From Ruminiclostridium papyrosolvens C7 (GTDB taxonomy: Bacteria; Bacillota; Clostridia; Acetivibrionales; DSM-1351), in assembly GCF_000421965.1 (NCBI RefSeq), contig NZ_ATAY01000094.1, positions 1 through 64,000 on the forward strand: a DNA stretch of 64,000 nucleotides. Direction: 5' to 3'. Shown here one piece after another: positions 36,801 through 45,771 of this stretch. A program made the translations under genes and the position numbers. Within the stretch, counting starts at the first letter, position 1. Every line of letters begins with the position of its first letter. The notes beneath the pieces were generated by a model. The model made no database searches. It was given only the letters and a program-made list of their open reading frames with translations, and was not told where the DNA came from.

Positions 36801-36989
36801 TCATGCCTTAACCACCTTTACTACAATTGTAATACCTTCTTGTGCTGCTGCAATCTTTAGTTGTCTATGCAGTTCAGCATATATTGCAATATTATTCAAC
36901 TGTTTCTTTTCATCCTCAGACCAATTTCTCATCTCCTTTAACAAAATGTTATTAATTACAATTACAGCAAAAACAGTAAATAATATCAA
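36801..36989 (-). CDS. Possible short ribbon-helix-helix-like protein or remnant
   Basis: Up to 62 residues. The C-terminal ELHRQLKIAAAQEGITI strongly resembles the helical part of ribbon-helix-helix antitoxins (E-L-H-x-x-L-K-x-x-A-x-x-E-G). The N-terminal part does not, and the usual final helix is replaced by VVKVVKA. The start is unclear: the ATG at the M-R-N-W position overlaps AAAGGAG. This is probably a decayed antitoxin. Confidence 0.35.
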   Translation of the reverse strand: MILFTVFAVIVINNILLKEMRNWSEDEKKQLNNIAIYAELHRQLKIAAAQEGITIVVKVVKA

Positions 36990-37425
36990 GTAAATTTTAA
37001 TAATTTTAGTTACTTATGTGCATGTTATCATATCTATTAATCATTCTTCCTAATACATAGATTAATTAATGTATATAAAAGGAAAAAAGGTATTATAGAA
37101 GTTGATTATTCAAATTTTGCATTGCTTTTTGATATAAAATATAAAAAAGCTTTTATCGATAATCTTAATGTGGTATTTTTGCAAAACCCCCACTAAAGGA
37201 CTAAATGGATAATAGTTGGCGATTTCACCCACTTTAAGAGATTTGTCACAAAATTACCATCGTTAATATTCTGATATCACACAAGTACATAACGATACTT
37301 TTGTGACACTCCTATAGTAATATAACTTGAAATGTATCTGAATTTGAGTAATAATAATGGATATATATGTAATTTATGGATTTGTGATAGTATAAATTAT
37401 TATGAGAATAGGAGATGATGGTTTT
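36990..37425. other. Gene-free region with an inverted repeat
   Basis: No coding region. TGTCACAAAA...ATCGTT (37244-37264) and AACGAT...TTTTGTGACA (37291-37308) form an imperfect inverted repeat with a 26-base spacer. It is possibly the end of a lost insertion sequence or a hairpin. Confidence 0.45.
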
Positions 37426-37908
37426 ATGAAAAAAATAGTTCTACTTGTTATTTTGTTTTGCACAATAATTATTTTAGCTTTTGTTCTTTCAAAAAATGGA
37501 TCACATAAAATTTTAAAAATTACTGGAAATGATGAAAAAGTAATATTGGAATATCTTGATAAAAAAACAAATGATATAGCCAAACCAATAAAAGCCAATG
37601 GTAAAATGTACAGTGCTTTTAAGCTTTTAGGAACTGACCAAAATAAAATATACATATGGTTAGTGAAAATGGAATATACAAAAATCGGTGAACAGGTTTC
37701 TAATGAAGGAAATGCAGTATCTGTCCCTGTAGTATTGAAGATCAATAAAAATAACAAAGGTATTTCAATTATTAGTCACAAATATCCAGAAGATGGAGCT
37801 AGTTATGGTAAAAACACAAAAAGGTTATTTCCTCCTAATATAAAATTTCCTGATTATGAGGACAAAGTTAAACTTGAAGAAGTAATAAAAGAGCGTGCTG
37901 AAGAATAA
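37426..37908 (+). CDS. Membrane-anchored or secreted protein of unknown function
   Basis: 160 residues from ATG 37426 (MKKIVLLVILFCTIIILAFV), with one N-terminal hydrophobic segment that could be an uncleaved anchor or signal. The remainder is Lys-rich and predicted beta-rich. An AGGAG lies 11 bases upstream; an earlier ATG at 37402 has no site. No family was recognised. It is the first of two rightward genes before a strong terminator. Confidence 0.6.
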   Translation: MKKIVLLVILFCTIIILAFVLSKNGSHKILKITGNDEKVILEYLDKKTNDIAKPIKANGKMYSAFKLLGTDQNKIYIWLVKMEYTKIGEQVSNEGNAVSVPVVLKINKNNKGISIISHKYPEDGASYGKNTKRLFPPNIKFPDYEDKVKLEEVIKERAEE

Positions 37909-38046
37909 TTTAAAATAATTGCTAATTAGTGCATAAAATTCAATATTTTTAATTAAATCCTATATATTTACATTTTATGGATAAAATGGTATGCTTTGAA
38001 TACTAGTTTGCAAACTACAAAATAATTATTATAGGGAGTAAAATTG

Positions 38047-39182
38047 ATGCACAAATTAAAAAAATTGTTAGGGAAAATATTAATAGGTACAATGTTATTA
38101 ACATTAACTGGTACTACTAGTCTGGTTATTAATGCAGCCGATACCACAAACCCATATATCAAACTATATTAGATAATAAGGCATCTGTAAATAGTACAGC
38201 ATCTATAAATCAACAAAAAGTCGAACCTCTTGTTGACCCGCAAATAGAAGAACAAATAATAATAGCCACTTTAGAAGACTACTATAAATCAGATAAAGAA
38301 GTAGCTAATGTTTTGAAAAAATATATAAATTATTCTGATTTAAATGAAGACACTTTATCTATTAAAAAAGAAGACAAAATAAGCATAATGAGAAAAGTAA
38401 AACAAGTGTATTCACAGGTAAAAAGTAACGATGACCAAAAAGTTTTAAAAGGTTATTTAGAAAGATATATAATTAATTCAGGAGATGATGATTTAATATC
38501 ATTTCTTAATAAGCTCAATCCTCCAGCGAAGTCAATTAGAACTGATCTAAACATTCAGGATAAGGAGAAATATGGTGAAGTATCAACAACTGGTATAAAC
38601 GCTACAGCTGCATATACAGGTACATACACAGGGGGACTTGCAGGTGATTGGGCTTATAATAACTACAACAAGTACTCCACTAGCTTTCCTGCATTTCATA
38701 ATAACAATAACTACGGTAGCGATTGCACTAACTTTGTATCACAAGCTATGTATTCTGGTGGTGGTATGCCATTTCAGGAAAATTGGTACTGTTTTATGAA
38801 AAACCCAACTTATCTAAATCCAACAAGTGCTACTGAGTTGAATTTTAGTTGGACTTTATCAGACCCAAGCCCTTGGATTAGTGTTAAAGAGTTTAGAGAC
38901 TTTTGGATGTATAAAGCTGTTGGTACTTATTATTGTACAAAAAGTGATTACGTTGCTAATCATGTAACACAATATAATAAGCCAATTAGAAAAGGTGATG
39001 TAATAGTACTACATAAAGGGATTTCCGATTTTATTACAGTTCCAACACATTGTATGATTATTTCAAGGTATGATACCGTAAATAAAGACTTTCTCTTGGC
39101 AGGGCATTCAAATGAGAGACAGGCTCATCCCCTGCTGACTGCAATAGACGCTTATGCTTGTGTAGAATTTATAACATTCTAA
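38047..39182 (+). pseudogene. Secreted putative amidase (amidase_6-like), frameshifted
   Basis: ATG 38047, after AGGGAG, starts a signal peptide (HKLKKLLGKILIGTMLLTLT, then SLVINAA). This frame stops at TAG 38170. The gene continues in another frame from DNKASVNSTASINQQK through to 39182, so one base has been gained or lost around 38140-38170. The C-terminal 190 residues form a Cys/His amidase-like domain: YNNYNKYSTSFPAFHNNNNY, GSDCTNFVSQAMYSGGG with catalytic Cys, and later VPTHCMIISRYD with His. Relatives are predicted cell-wall or peptide amidases. As written it is inactive for export. Confidence 0.75.
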
Positions 39183-39204
39183 AGACCTATTTACAGGTAA
39201 CACT

Positions 39205-39245
39205 GAATACCCTTAAATATTGCAATATTCAAGGGTATTCTTTTT
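39205..39245 (+). terminator. Strong Rho-independent terminator
   Basis: A 17-base stem with one mismatch (GAATACCCTTAAATATT, AATATTCAAGGGTATTC) is followed by TTTTTG. It lies 23 bases past the amidase-like gene. Confidence 0.85.
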
Positions 39246-39399
39246 GTTTGGTTATATCCGTGTCAACAACCAAGGCAATAATTAAAACCTTCTTTATTTA
39301 GTAGTATATGGTTTTGGTACTACCGGGTACAGCAACAGGTATTTGGATTATGCCATTTGCTTGTATTTAGGTTTGCTCCTAGGCTCAGGGTTTATTCAC

Positions 39400-40016
39400 T
39401 TTTAACAGACCTTCAGAATTTCCGAAAATAGAAAAGCTTTTAAAAGCAAAGATAAATACAAGGCTTATTCAGGAAAACTTTGATGATGTACTGAGACTTT
39501 TCCATTCCATCCGGGAAGGTAAAGTGTCCCGTTCACTTATAACGAGTAAGATTGGTTCATATGCAAGATAAAACAAACTGCTGCAGCCCTGAAAGAAATG
39601 GGTAAAATCGATAAGACAATATTCAATCCTCGATTTACATTTCCAATGAAGCCTTACGCCGTAGGATTCAGAAAGGACTTAACAAAGGTAAAGCAACAAA
39701 TGCATTGGTAAGAGCTATATTTTTTGGTAAACGTGGAGAACTGCATGAAAAAGCATTGAAAGACCAACTGCAAAGAGCAAGTGCCTTGAACATAATCATC
39801 AATGCTATAAGCGTATGGAACACTGTGTATCTTGAGAAAGCTATAGAATATTTGAAAGAAAAAAATACCCTTAAGGGAGATCTGCTTAATTATATATCTC
39901 CTTTGGACCGGGAATATATAAATTCCTTAGGCGAATATACCTTTAACATGAAAAATATCACATCATTGAACAATCTACAGTCATTCAATGAACCAAGCAA
40001 TTTGAATATTCCTTAG
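39400..40016 (+). pseudogene. Tn3-family transposase remnant (C-terminal part)
   Basis: In scattered frames it reads FRKIEKLLKAKINTRLIQEN, FDDVLRLFHSIREGKVSRSL, then in the last intact stretch from 39705: NALVRAIFFGKRGELHEKAL, QRASALNIIINAISVWNTVY and SPLDREYINSLGEYTF. This matches the end of Tn3 transposases (A-R-A-I-F-F-G-x-x-G-E-L, R-A-S-A-L-N-L, W-N-T-V-Y-L). Several frame changes and stops separate the parts. No inverted repeats were identified. It ends just before the prophage integrase end. Confidence 0.8.
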
Positions 40017-40119
40017 CGTACAAATTTGAGTAGAATTTAAGGGGTATGGAAGCTTAGCGTGCGATTTTCCGACTTAGTTGGCTCTACCCCTATAACTAAG
40101 TGGATATTTTAAGGACATA

Positions 40120-41532
40120 TTATTCAATTCCGCACTCGATTTCCGTTCCATCTAGCAACCCGACAATCAACCTGGAATCCCCAAAAGCCAGTACCTTCTC
40201 CACCATCTTAAAATACAACTCAGTGTCAAACTGTTGTAATGTCTCAGCATCTTTAAAAATGTCAACAAATCTTTTGGTGGTGACTCTTTTAAGAATATCC
40301 TCACCGTTAATCTGTTCATTCCACTTGCTCATAAAATGCTCCCTGTTTTCCAGTACTGAATTGAAAGTACTTACAAATGCCATATAAAGAACCTCGTCAT
40401 TAATATGCCTGTTGTTACAGCCCTTTTTTCCTTTAGTTGCATACTTATTATTACACTGCCAAATGATCCTTTTTAATCTTTCATCATTAGAGTTCCATAC
40501 CTTCCTTCCATAGACTCCACCGCAGCAGCCGCAGATAATTCTGCCTACAAATGGGTTAGCGTTCGTAATATAGTCCATCTTTTGAATATTGTACTTCTCC
40601 ATAAAGGCTTTTCTTCTCTCCCTTTCAAGCTGTACTGCTGCCCACGTGTCTTTATCTATAATTGGTGGGTGGCTCTCCTCAACATAATACTGTGCCACTT
40701 CCCCTTTATTCTCTACTCGCTTTTTTGAAAGAAAATCCACTGTGTAGGTTTTTTGAAGCAAAGCTTCTCCCTTATACTTTTCGTTGTTCAACATCTTTTT
40801 GATGCTGCTTTCATACCACTTTGCCTTACCGTTCCAGTTTGGGATGCCCTCCTTTTCTAACTCATATGCTATTCTATTAGTGCCTTTCCCGTTAAGGTAC
40901 TCAGAAAATATTCTTCTTACAACTTTCGCCTGCTTTTCATTTATAACAAGGTTACCGCTTTCATCCTTGTCATAGCCCATGAATTTTGTATGGTTGACTA
41001 TGACCTTACCCTGCTCAAAGCGCCTTCTGATGCCCCATGTAGCATTTCTACTAATGGAAAAATTTTCCTCCTGCGCAAGACTCGCCAGAACTGAGATCAA
41101 AAATTCGCCCTTACTTTCAAGGGTTTCAATATTTTCTTTTTCAAATTTGACGTTAATCCCCAGCTCTTTAAGTATTCTTACATAATTCAACGTATCCATT
41201 GTGTTTCTTGCAAAGCGGCTGATTGATTTAGTTATTATCATATCTATTTTTCCTGCCTTGCAGTCTTCAATCATTTTATTGAACTGTTCGCGCTTTTTGG
41301 TGTTTGTTCCCGATATCCCTTCATCGGCATATATCCCTGCCATTTCGTAATCAGGGTGGTTGGTTATATATGAAGTATAGTAGTTTACCTGTGCTTCGTA
41401 GCTTGAGAGCTGCTCCGCTTGGTCTGTTGAAACCCTGCAATATGCTGCCACTCTCTTTTTGTGCGTTTCTATGTTCTCATCAAGCTGTGGTCTGTTTGCT
41501 CTTGCCGGAATAACTGTAATGCTTCTTGCCAT
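40120..41532 (-). CDS. Large serine recombinase (prophage integrase, distal)
   Basis: 470 residues with all parts of a large serine integrase: catalytic VAAYCRVSTDQAEQLSSYEA with nucleophile S35, DEGISGTNTKKREQF, ITKSISRFARNTMDTLNYV, recombinase domain (FMGYDKDESGNLVINEKQAK), zinc ribbon (ICGCCGGVYGRKVWNSNDER, CNNRHINDEVLYM) and a short C-terminal tail. It overlaps the upstream integrase gene by 53 bases. The remnants at 4906-5872 and 27339-27961 are close relatives of its C-terminal two thirds. It probably works with or instead of the neighbouring recombinase in prophage excision/integration. Confidence 0.85.
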   Translation of the reverse strand: MARSITVIPARANRPQLDENIETHKKRVAAYCRVSTDQAEQLSSYEAQVNYYTSYITNHPDYEMAGIYADEGISGTNTKKREQFNKMIEDCKAGKIDMIITKSISRFARNTMDTLNYVRILKELGINVKFEKENIETLESKGEFLISVLASLAQEENFSISRNATWGIRRRFEQGKVIVNHTKFMGYDKDESGNLVINEKQAKVVRRIFSEYLNGKGTNRIAYELEKEGIPNWNGKAKWYESSIKKMLNNEKYKGEALLQKTYTVDFLSKKRVENKGEVAQYYVEESHPPIIDKDTWAAVQLERERRKAFMEKYNIQKMDYITNANPFVGRIICGCCGGVYGRKVWNSNDERLKRIIWQCNNKYATKGKKGCNNRHINDEVLYMAFVSTFNSVLENREHFMSKWNEQINGEDILKRVTTKRFVDIFKDAETLQQFDTELYFKMVEKVLAFGDSRLIVGLLDGTEIECGIE

Positions 41533-42682
41533 TTTTTATTGTCTCCTTTACAATTGTGGGTTCATGTATATTAAGCCTGCTTGCAGACCCATCGTCTAAT
41601 ATTGTTCCTGAACATGCTGTCTTGCCGTTTCTTATATAGTTACTGCACTGCCATACTATTTTTCTGCAGTCTGCTTTACTGTTCCAGGTTCTACGCCTTA
41701 ATACTGCTCCGCATTTACTGCAGTAAAGCATTCCAGTCAAGGGGTAACGGTTCTGGTATTTCATATTGCCTTGGTAGTTCCCCTTTTCTCTGGCTCTTTT
41801 TACTATCTCTATTTGTGCCTTATTCCATACTTCTTTTGGTATAATAGGTGAATGATTTTCTTCTATATAATAGCTATTCAGTTCACCTTTGTTGAGCACA
41901 GTGCTTTTCTTTAGATGGTTAGGGATATAATATTTTTGAAGGAGTACATTCCCCATATATTTTTCGTTTTTAAGTATTCCAAGGATTGTACTCTCGCACC
42001 ATTTCCCCCCTGCCACTGTAGGTATATTATCTACAGCAAGTTGCTTTGCAATTGTGAATGTACCCTTGCCCGACAAATATTCTGAATAAATCCGTTCTAC
42101 GATTTTAGCCTCGGCAGGATTTATCACCAATTCACCGTATTCATTCTTGTCATAGCCTAAGAACCTGTTTGTATTAATAATCAGTTGTCCTGTCTCAAAC
42201 TTCTTTCTGACTCTCCATTTTGTATTTTCACTTATGCTCCTGCTTTCTTCCTCTGCAAATGAAGAAAGGACAGAAAGCATAAACTCTCCGTCCTTTGATA
42301 ATGTTGATATATTCTCTTTTTCAAATATAACCTCAATGCCTAATTCTTTTAGTTCTCTGACTATCCTCAATACTATTGTCGTGTTTCTTGCAAATCTTGA
42401 TATTGATTTTGTAATTATCAGGTCTATTTTTCTTTCCCTGCATAACCCCAGCATTTTCTGAAATTGCGGTCTGTTCTCTGTGGTTCCGCTGATGCCCTTG
42501 TCTGCGAAAACACCTACTAATTCATATTCGGGATTTGCAGCTATAAGATTTCCGTGATATGTAATCTGGTTTTCTAACGACTCGCCCTGCTCGTAATTAT
42601 CCGTAGACACCCTTGCATACGCACAGACCCGATTTTTTCTGCTGATATTTTTCAGCGTAGGTTCTAATATTTTTACCCGCAT
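41480..42682 (-). CDS. Large serine recombinase (prophage integrase, proximal)
   Basis: 400 residues. The catalytic domain has RVCAYARVSTDNYEQGESLE with nucleophile S26, followed by ITKSISRFARNTTIVLRIV. The recombinase domain (RFLGYDKNEYGELVINPAEA) and a zinc ribbon (CSKCGAVLRRRTW, WQCSNYIRNGKTAC) follow. The C-terminus is short: after the zinc ribbon there is only SRLNIHEPTIVKETIKNGKK and a basic end, without the usual coiled coil. That end overlaps the downstream integrase, suggesting the two operate as a pair. The downstream start would be read in a different frame from the same message. Confidence 0.85.
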   Translation of the reverse strand: MRVKILEPTLKNISRKNRVCAYARVSTDNYEQGESLENQITYHGNLIAANPEYELVGVFADKGISGTTENRPQFQKMLGLCRERKIDLIITKSISRFARNTTIVLRIVRELKELGIEVIFEKENISTLSKDGEFMLSVLSSFAEEESRSISENTKWRVRKKFETGQLIINTNRFLGYDKNEYGELVINPAEAKIVERIYSEYLSGKGTFTIAKQLAVDNIPTVAGGKWCESTILGILKNEKYMGNVLLQKYYIPNHLKKSTVLNKGELNSYYIEENHSPIIPKEVWNKAQIEIVKRAREKGNYQGNMKYQNRYPLTGMLYCSKCGAVLRRRTWNSKADCRKIVWQCSNYIRNGKTACSGTILDDGSASRLNIHEPTIVKETIKNGKKHYSYSGKSKQTTA

Positions 42683-42725
42683 TTATTACTCCTTTTCATT
42701 TTTGTATATTGATAAAAAGGAAATC

Positions 42726-42769
42726 AAAAAAGACGCATTGCAGGATTGATTAAAACCCTACACTGCGCC
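42726..42769 (-). terminator. Terminator between lysis and integrase genes
   Basis: On the minus strand GGCGCAGTGTAGG pairs with CCTGCAATGCGTC (one mismatch, two G-U pairs) and is followed by TTTTTT. It separates the late operon from the integrases. Confidence 0.75.
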
Positions 42770-43055
42770 TGTGTGTGTTATTGTAAAAATATATAGGACA
42801 GGATATAATAGTCACAAGGTCGCTGTGGCAGCTTTATGCTGTCGGTGTTAGGTAGATTGGATACCTGCATTGGCTTTCGGGTGTTGGTAGCACTCAAAAG
42901 ACATGGCGATCTTATTTAATTTTCATACACATATTAGCTCTGAAAGCCGTATTTAGCAAGTGATTCAAGCACTCTTATGAAGCCTTCTACCGTTTTTTAC
43001 ATCCTGTTCTATTAATCTATATTGATATTTGTTTGTATATAAGGTTAGGTCAGTT
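42770..43055 (-). other. Unexplained noncoding tail of the prophage late transcript
   Basis: It holds a relatively GC-rich stretch around 42820-42900 and the short open segment TVEGFIRVLESLAKYGFQS near 42950-43010. That segment is preceded by ATG TAA and so lacks a working start. A decayed small phage gene or a structured RNA is possible. Confidence 0.35.
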
Positions 43056-43763
43056 TTATTTTGATAACATATCTGCTGCCTTCTTTATGAGTGTGGCTAC
43101 ATATTCACCATTAACTGTTTTTCCTTTTACCGCATTTTCTCTCCAGTAATCTGGTGAGCTGATTATACCAAGTTTGTTGAGTATATTGATATCGTTTTCC
43201 AAGCTTGAATTTTCTTTTTGAAATGGTATATCGAAATACTTCAGAATACCTTTTGCTATAACTGTTCCGATTACTTCTATATTATTGATAATCCATACTG
43301 CATCGTCCTTGTTGTCATGGTAGGCTATTTCAATTAGTGCAGCAGGTGCTGCGGTGTATGCCAACTCATATAGGGGCTTGCCTTTTCCGTAATGATTGCA
43401 GCCCTCTTTTACTCCCCTGTCCCTAGATGGTGTGTTAGGTTCTATTTCTGAATATACTGCTCTTGCAAGCTTCTCTCCATTGCCCCCGAATTTATGGCAG
43501 TATACCTCGCAACCTCTTCTGTTGCCCGAGCCTGCATTTGAATGTATGGCAAAGTGAATGTCCGGTTTTTTGCTGTTGCTGTCTGCAACCACCTGAGCCA
43601 GTGTCATTTCTGGTTTGTTTCTATATACAACAAGTCCGTGCTGTTTCAGTACTCTTTCTGTTACATCTGCCACCTGATTCATTCTCTTTTCCTCAGTGCC
43701 GTAATTGCTGACCCCTATATTCTTTTCCTGTGTTGACGGACTTAAATATATTGTTTTACTCAT
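43056..43763 (-). CDS. N-acetylmuramoyl-L-alanine amidase (endolysin)
   Basis: 235 residues with an amidase_3-type catalytic domain: IYLSPSTQEKNIGVSNYGTE at the N-terminus, HFAIHSNAGSGNRRGCEVYC containing a zinc-ligand His, and LIEIAYHDNKDDAVWI near the catalytic Glu. The C-terminus has a short helical segment ending LIKKAADMLSK. It cuts the bond between N-acetylmuramic acid and L-alanine in the cell wall at lysis. It overlaps the holin gene by 8 bases, the usual lysis pair. Confidence 0.9.
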   Translation of the reverse strand: MSKTIYLSPSTQEKNIGVSNYGTEEKRMNQVADVTERVLKQHGLVVYRNKPEMTLAQVVADSNSKKPDIHFAIHSNAGSGNRRGCEVYCHKFGGNGEKLARAVYSEIEPNTPSRDRGVKEGCNHYGKGKPLYELAYTAAPAALIEIAYHDNKDDAVWIINNIEVIGTVIAKGILKYFDIPFQKENSSLENDINILNKLGIISSPDYWRENAVKGKTVNGEYVATLIKKAADMLSK

Positions 43764-44163
43764 TTTTGTCCTCCGAATTTATTTGTTCCAAGGCCTTTTT
43801 CAATTTCTCAGGTATCGGCAGACCTATTTTTCCTATGTTCTCAAAAATACTGATGCCTTCATTTGATATATAGAAAAAAATAACGGCTGTGCGAACTGCA
43901 CTACCGTTACCGATTATGTATACATCTATTATGTTCCCGACTCCAACCAGAATGAAAATCAATATTTTTTTGAATATCCCTCTGAACCCTATTTCACTGG
44001 ATAGCTTCTTTTCCAGTATTGCAACCATTATCCCAGTCAGATAATCGATTACTACAAATGCAAGTAATGCATACATAAACCCGTCTAAGCCTCCCAGGAA
44101 CCAACCGACAAATACCCCTGCCGCTGTAAAGAGTGCCTGTATGGTTTGTATGGTCTCCTTCAT
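43756..44163 (-). CDS. Phage holin (toxin-secretion/lysis family)
   Basis: 135 residues from ATG 44163, immediately after GGGAGG. Three to four membrane segments are visible (LFTAAGVFVGWFLGGLDGFM, ALLAFVVIDYLTGIMVAIL, FKKILIFILVGVGNIIDVYI, TAVIFFYISNEGISIFENIG), with a charged C-terminus. The V-I-D-Y-L-T-G-I motif and length match the Phage_holin_4 family. It forms membrane lesions that let the adjacent amidase reach the wall. Confidence 0.9.
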   Translation of the reverse strand: MKETIQTIQALFTAAGVFVGWFLGGLDGFMYALLAFVVIDYLTGIMVAILEKKLSSEIGFRGIFKKILIFILVGVGNIIDVYIIGNGSAVRTAVIFFYISNEGISIFENIGKIGLPIPEKLKKALEQINSEDKNE

Positions 44164-44207
44164 GTTACCTCCCATAAATTTGATTTGATTTTGTATTTAA
44201 ATGTTTA

Positions 44208-45305
44208 TTAGCTTGTTACTACCGTCTTTACATCCTTAAATGCCGATTTCAGCTTCCGGCTTAATGTGGGAAGGCTGTTTCCAAAAACGGCTTTAAGCTG
44301 GAAGCCCCCGGCTTCATATATTTCTGTTACCTCAGTAATCCTGCTGTCCATTACCACACTCCATTCTTTGTTCTGTACTGTTACTACATCACCAACCTCC
44401 CAATCCTTCTGATATTCAAAGGGTCCCTTTACAAGAACCTCGGCCTGAAATGAATATAGTCTCTTTAGCTCAGATAGCCTTACATTTCCCCTTTCTGTTA
44501 AATCCGCTTTGTTTTCCACATCCCTTGCATCAACAAAGGTTACGTACCTGTCTATACCTGTGTCAGTTGTACCTTGCATAACGATTTCCCTGCCTTCTCC
44601 ATCTCCCCGGCCTGCAACTACTGCATAATTTGCAAACCCTAGGATACTGTCCACGAACTCCTGAGATTTAACATTTTCATACTCCGGAGAAAAGATTACC
44701 GGAGGGTTATTCTGCTGGTTTACTGAGCAGTCCCTGCCCTCATATGTGTCAAAGACCCACTTCTTTGAATTAAAATCCAAACGTATTTGCCATCCAAGAC
44801 CTGAGAATTGGCTTATTTGTTCTAGCTCCTCAGCCAGATTTTCATACCTACTCTGCCATTTTATAGACTGCCCTCTGTTCAGGCTTGGAGCTATTATCAG
44901 GTTTGGAAAGGCCATTTCTTGTATATCAATGCAATTTCTTTGTACATAGCTTTTCATTACTGCTTCTGCTGAGCCTTCCCGGATATCATATGCCTGTCCG
45001 TCCGGTGGGATAGTGATTCTCTGCTGCAATATTCCCCCGAGAGTACAGCCCTTGCAGGTCAATATTTCTTCTCCACGCTCATTTGTCTTGATTTCCTTGT
45101 GCCGAATGATGCCTGCTTTATTTACGTCCTGCCCTAGTATGATTAATGTATTAATTCCAATATCGCTTGCACCTCCTGTCTTCCTGTTAAGTACAAGCTC
45201 AAATTCTCCATAGGAATGGTATCGCCTACAAAAAGAAAGGGAAAGATAGCTGTCTATCTCCCCCAATGGCTCAAGTGACGGTGTTAATATCCGTATCGGT
45301 TTCAT
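44208..45305 (-). CDS. Siphovirus Gp37-like tail protein
   Basis: 365 residues. The N-terminus IRILTPSLEPLGEIDSYLSL and the following YHSYGEFELVLNR are typical of ReqiPepy6 Gp37-like proteins (ORF-family tail-tip components). A central YENLAEELEQISQFSGLGWQ segment and later VGDVVTVQNKEWSVVMDSRI complete the pattern. It lies between XkdX and the holin, and is probably part of the distal tail/baseplate. Confidence 0.8.
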   Translation of the reverse strand: MKPIRILTPSLEPLGEIDSYLSLSFCRRYHSYGEFELVLNRKTGGASDIGINTLIILGQDVNKAGIIRHKEIKTNERGEEILTCKGCTLGGILQQRITIPPDGQAYDIREGSAEAVMKSYVQRNCIDIQEMAFPNLIIAPSLNRGQSIKWQSRYENLAEELEQISQFSGLGWQIRLDFNSKKWVFDTYEGRDCSVNQQNNPPVIFSPEYENVKSQEFVDSILGFANYAVVAGRGDGEGREIVMQGTTDTGIDRYVTFVDARDVENKADLTERGNVRLSELKRLYSFQAEVLVKGPFEYQKDWEVGDVVTVQNKEWSVVMDSRITEVTEIYEAGGFQLKAVFGNSLPTLSRKLKSAFKDVKTVVTS

Positions 45306-45328
45306 TTTCCCACCTGCTTATTTAATTT

Positions 45329-45451
45329 TTATCCTTTTCCTGTAATTTCATCCTTTTGCTTTTCTGTAATCCATGTTTTTGATACTGCAATATCTAATTG
45401 TTCTGATGTAAGTCTATTAGCTATATATAAATAACTTAATCTCTCAAACAT
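45329..45451 (-). CDS. xkdX: XkdX family protein
   Basis: A forty-residue gene: MFERLSYLYIANRLTSEQLD and then IAVSKTWITEKQKDEI. This is the XkdX pattern (M-F-E-R-L-x-x-L-Y, A-V-x-x-x-W-I-T-x-x-Q) found next to tail-fibre genes in PBSX-like and many Firmicutes prophages. Its start follows the preceding gene within 6 bases. Confidence 0.85.
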   Translation of the reverse strand: MFERLSYLYIANRLTSEQLDIAVSKTWITEKQKDEITGKG

Positions 45452-45456
45452 GACTT

Positions 45457-45753
45457 TTATGCCTCCCCCTTTAAACTTGATGTAATTAAATCATCAATCT
45501 GTGCTTGCATATTTAGATTATCGATTATCAAACTTTCAACTATACTTTGTAACTTTTCTACTTCTGTTTGTTGGGCCTCCAGTTTAACTCCGTTTCTATA
45601 AAAGTACCCGTCCTTGTAGGAATCACCTATAGCGACCGGAATGGTACCACAGATGATTGCACCGTTAGCATACGCAAAGCTCTGATCTGCTATTATTATA
45701 TTTTCCACCGTAGTTCCGTTTTGTGCTAGAACAACACATCTTAAAACTTTTAT
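45457..45753 (-). CDS. Small tail-associated protein, probable ATA start
   Basis: About 99 residues. The C-terminal half is a short coiled coil (TEVEKLQSIVESLIIDNLNM). Coding continuity extends upstream of the GTG at 45708 through KVLRCVVLAQNGTTVENIII, where related phage proteins begin M-K-x-L-x-x-V-V-x-x-N-G. The codon there (45753) is ATA, seven bases after a perfect AGGAGG; no ATG, GTG or TTG is better placed. It sits between XkdX and the fibre gene, where small chaperone-like or fibre-assembly proteins are common. Confidence 0.6.
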   Translation of the reverse strand: MKVLRCVVLAQNGTTVENIIIADQSFAYANGAIICGTIPVAIGDSYKDGYFYRNGVKLEAQQTEVEKLQSIVESLIIDNLNMQAQIDDLITSSLKGEA

Positions 45754-45771
45754 AGTAAAACCTCCTTTAAA

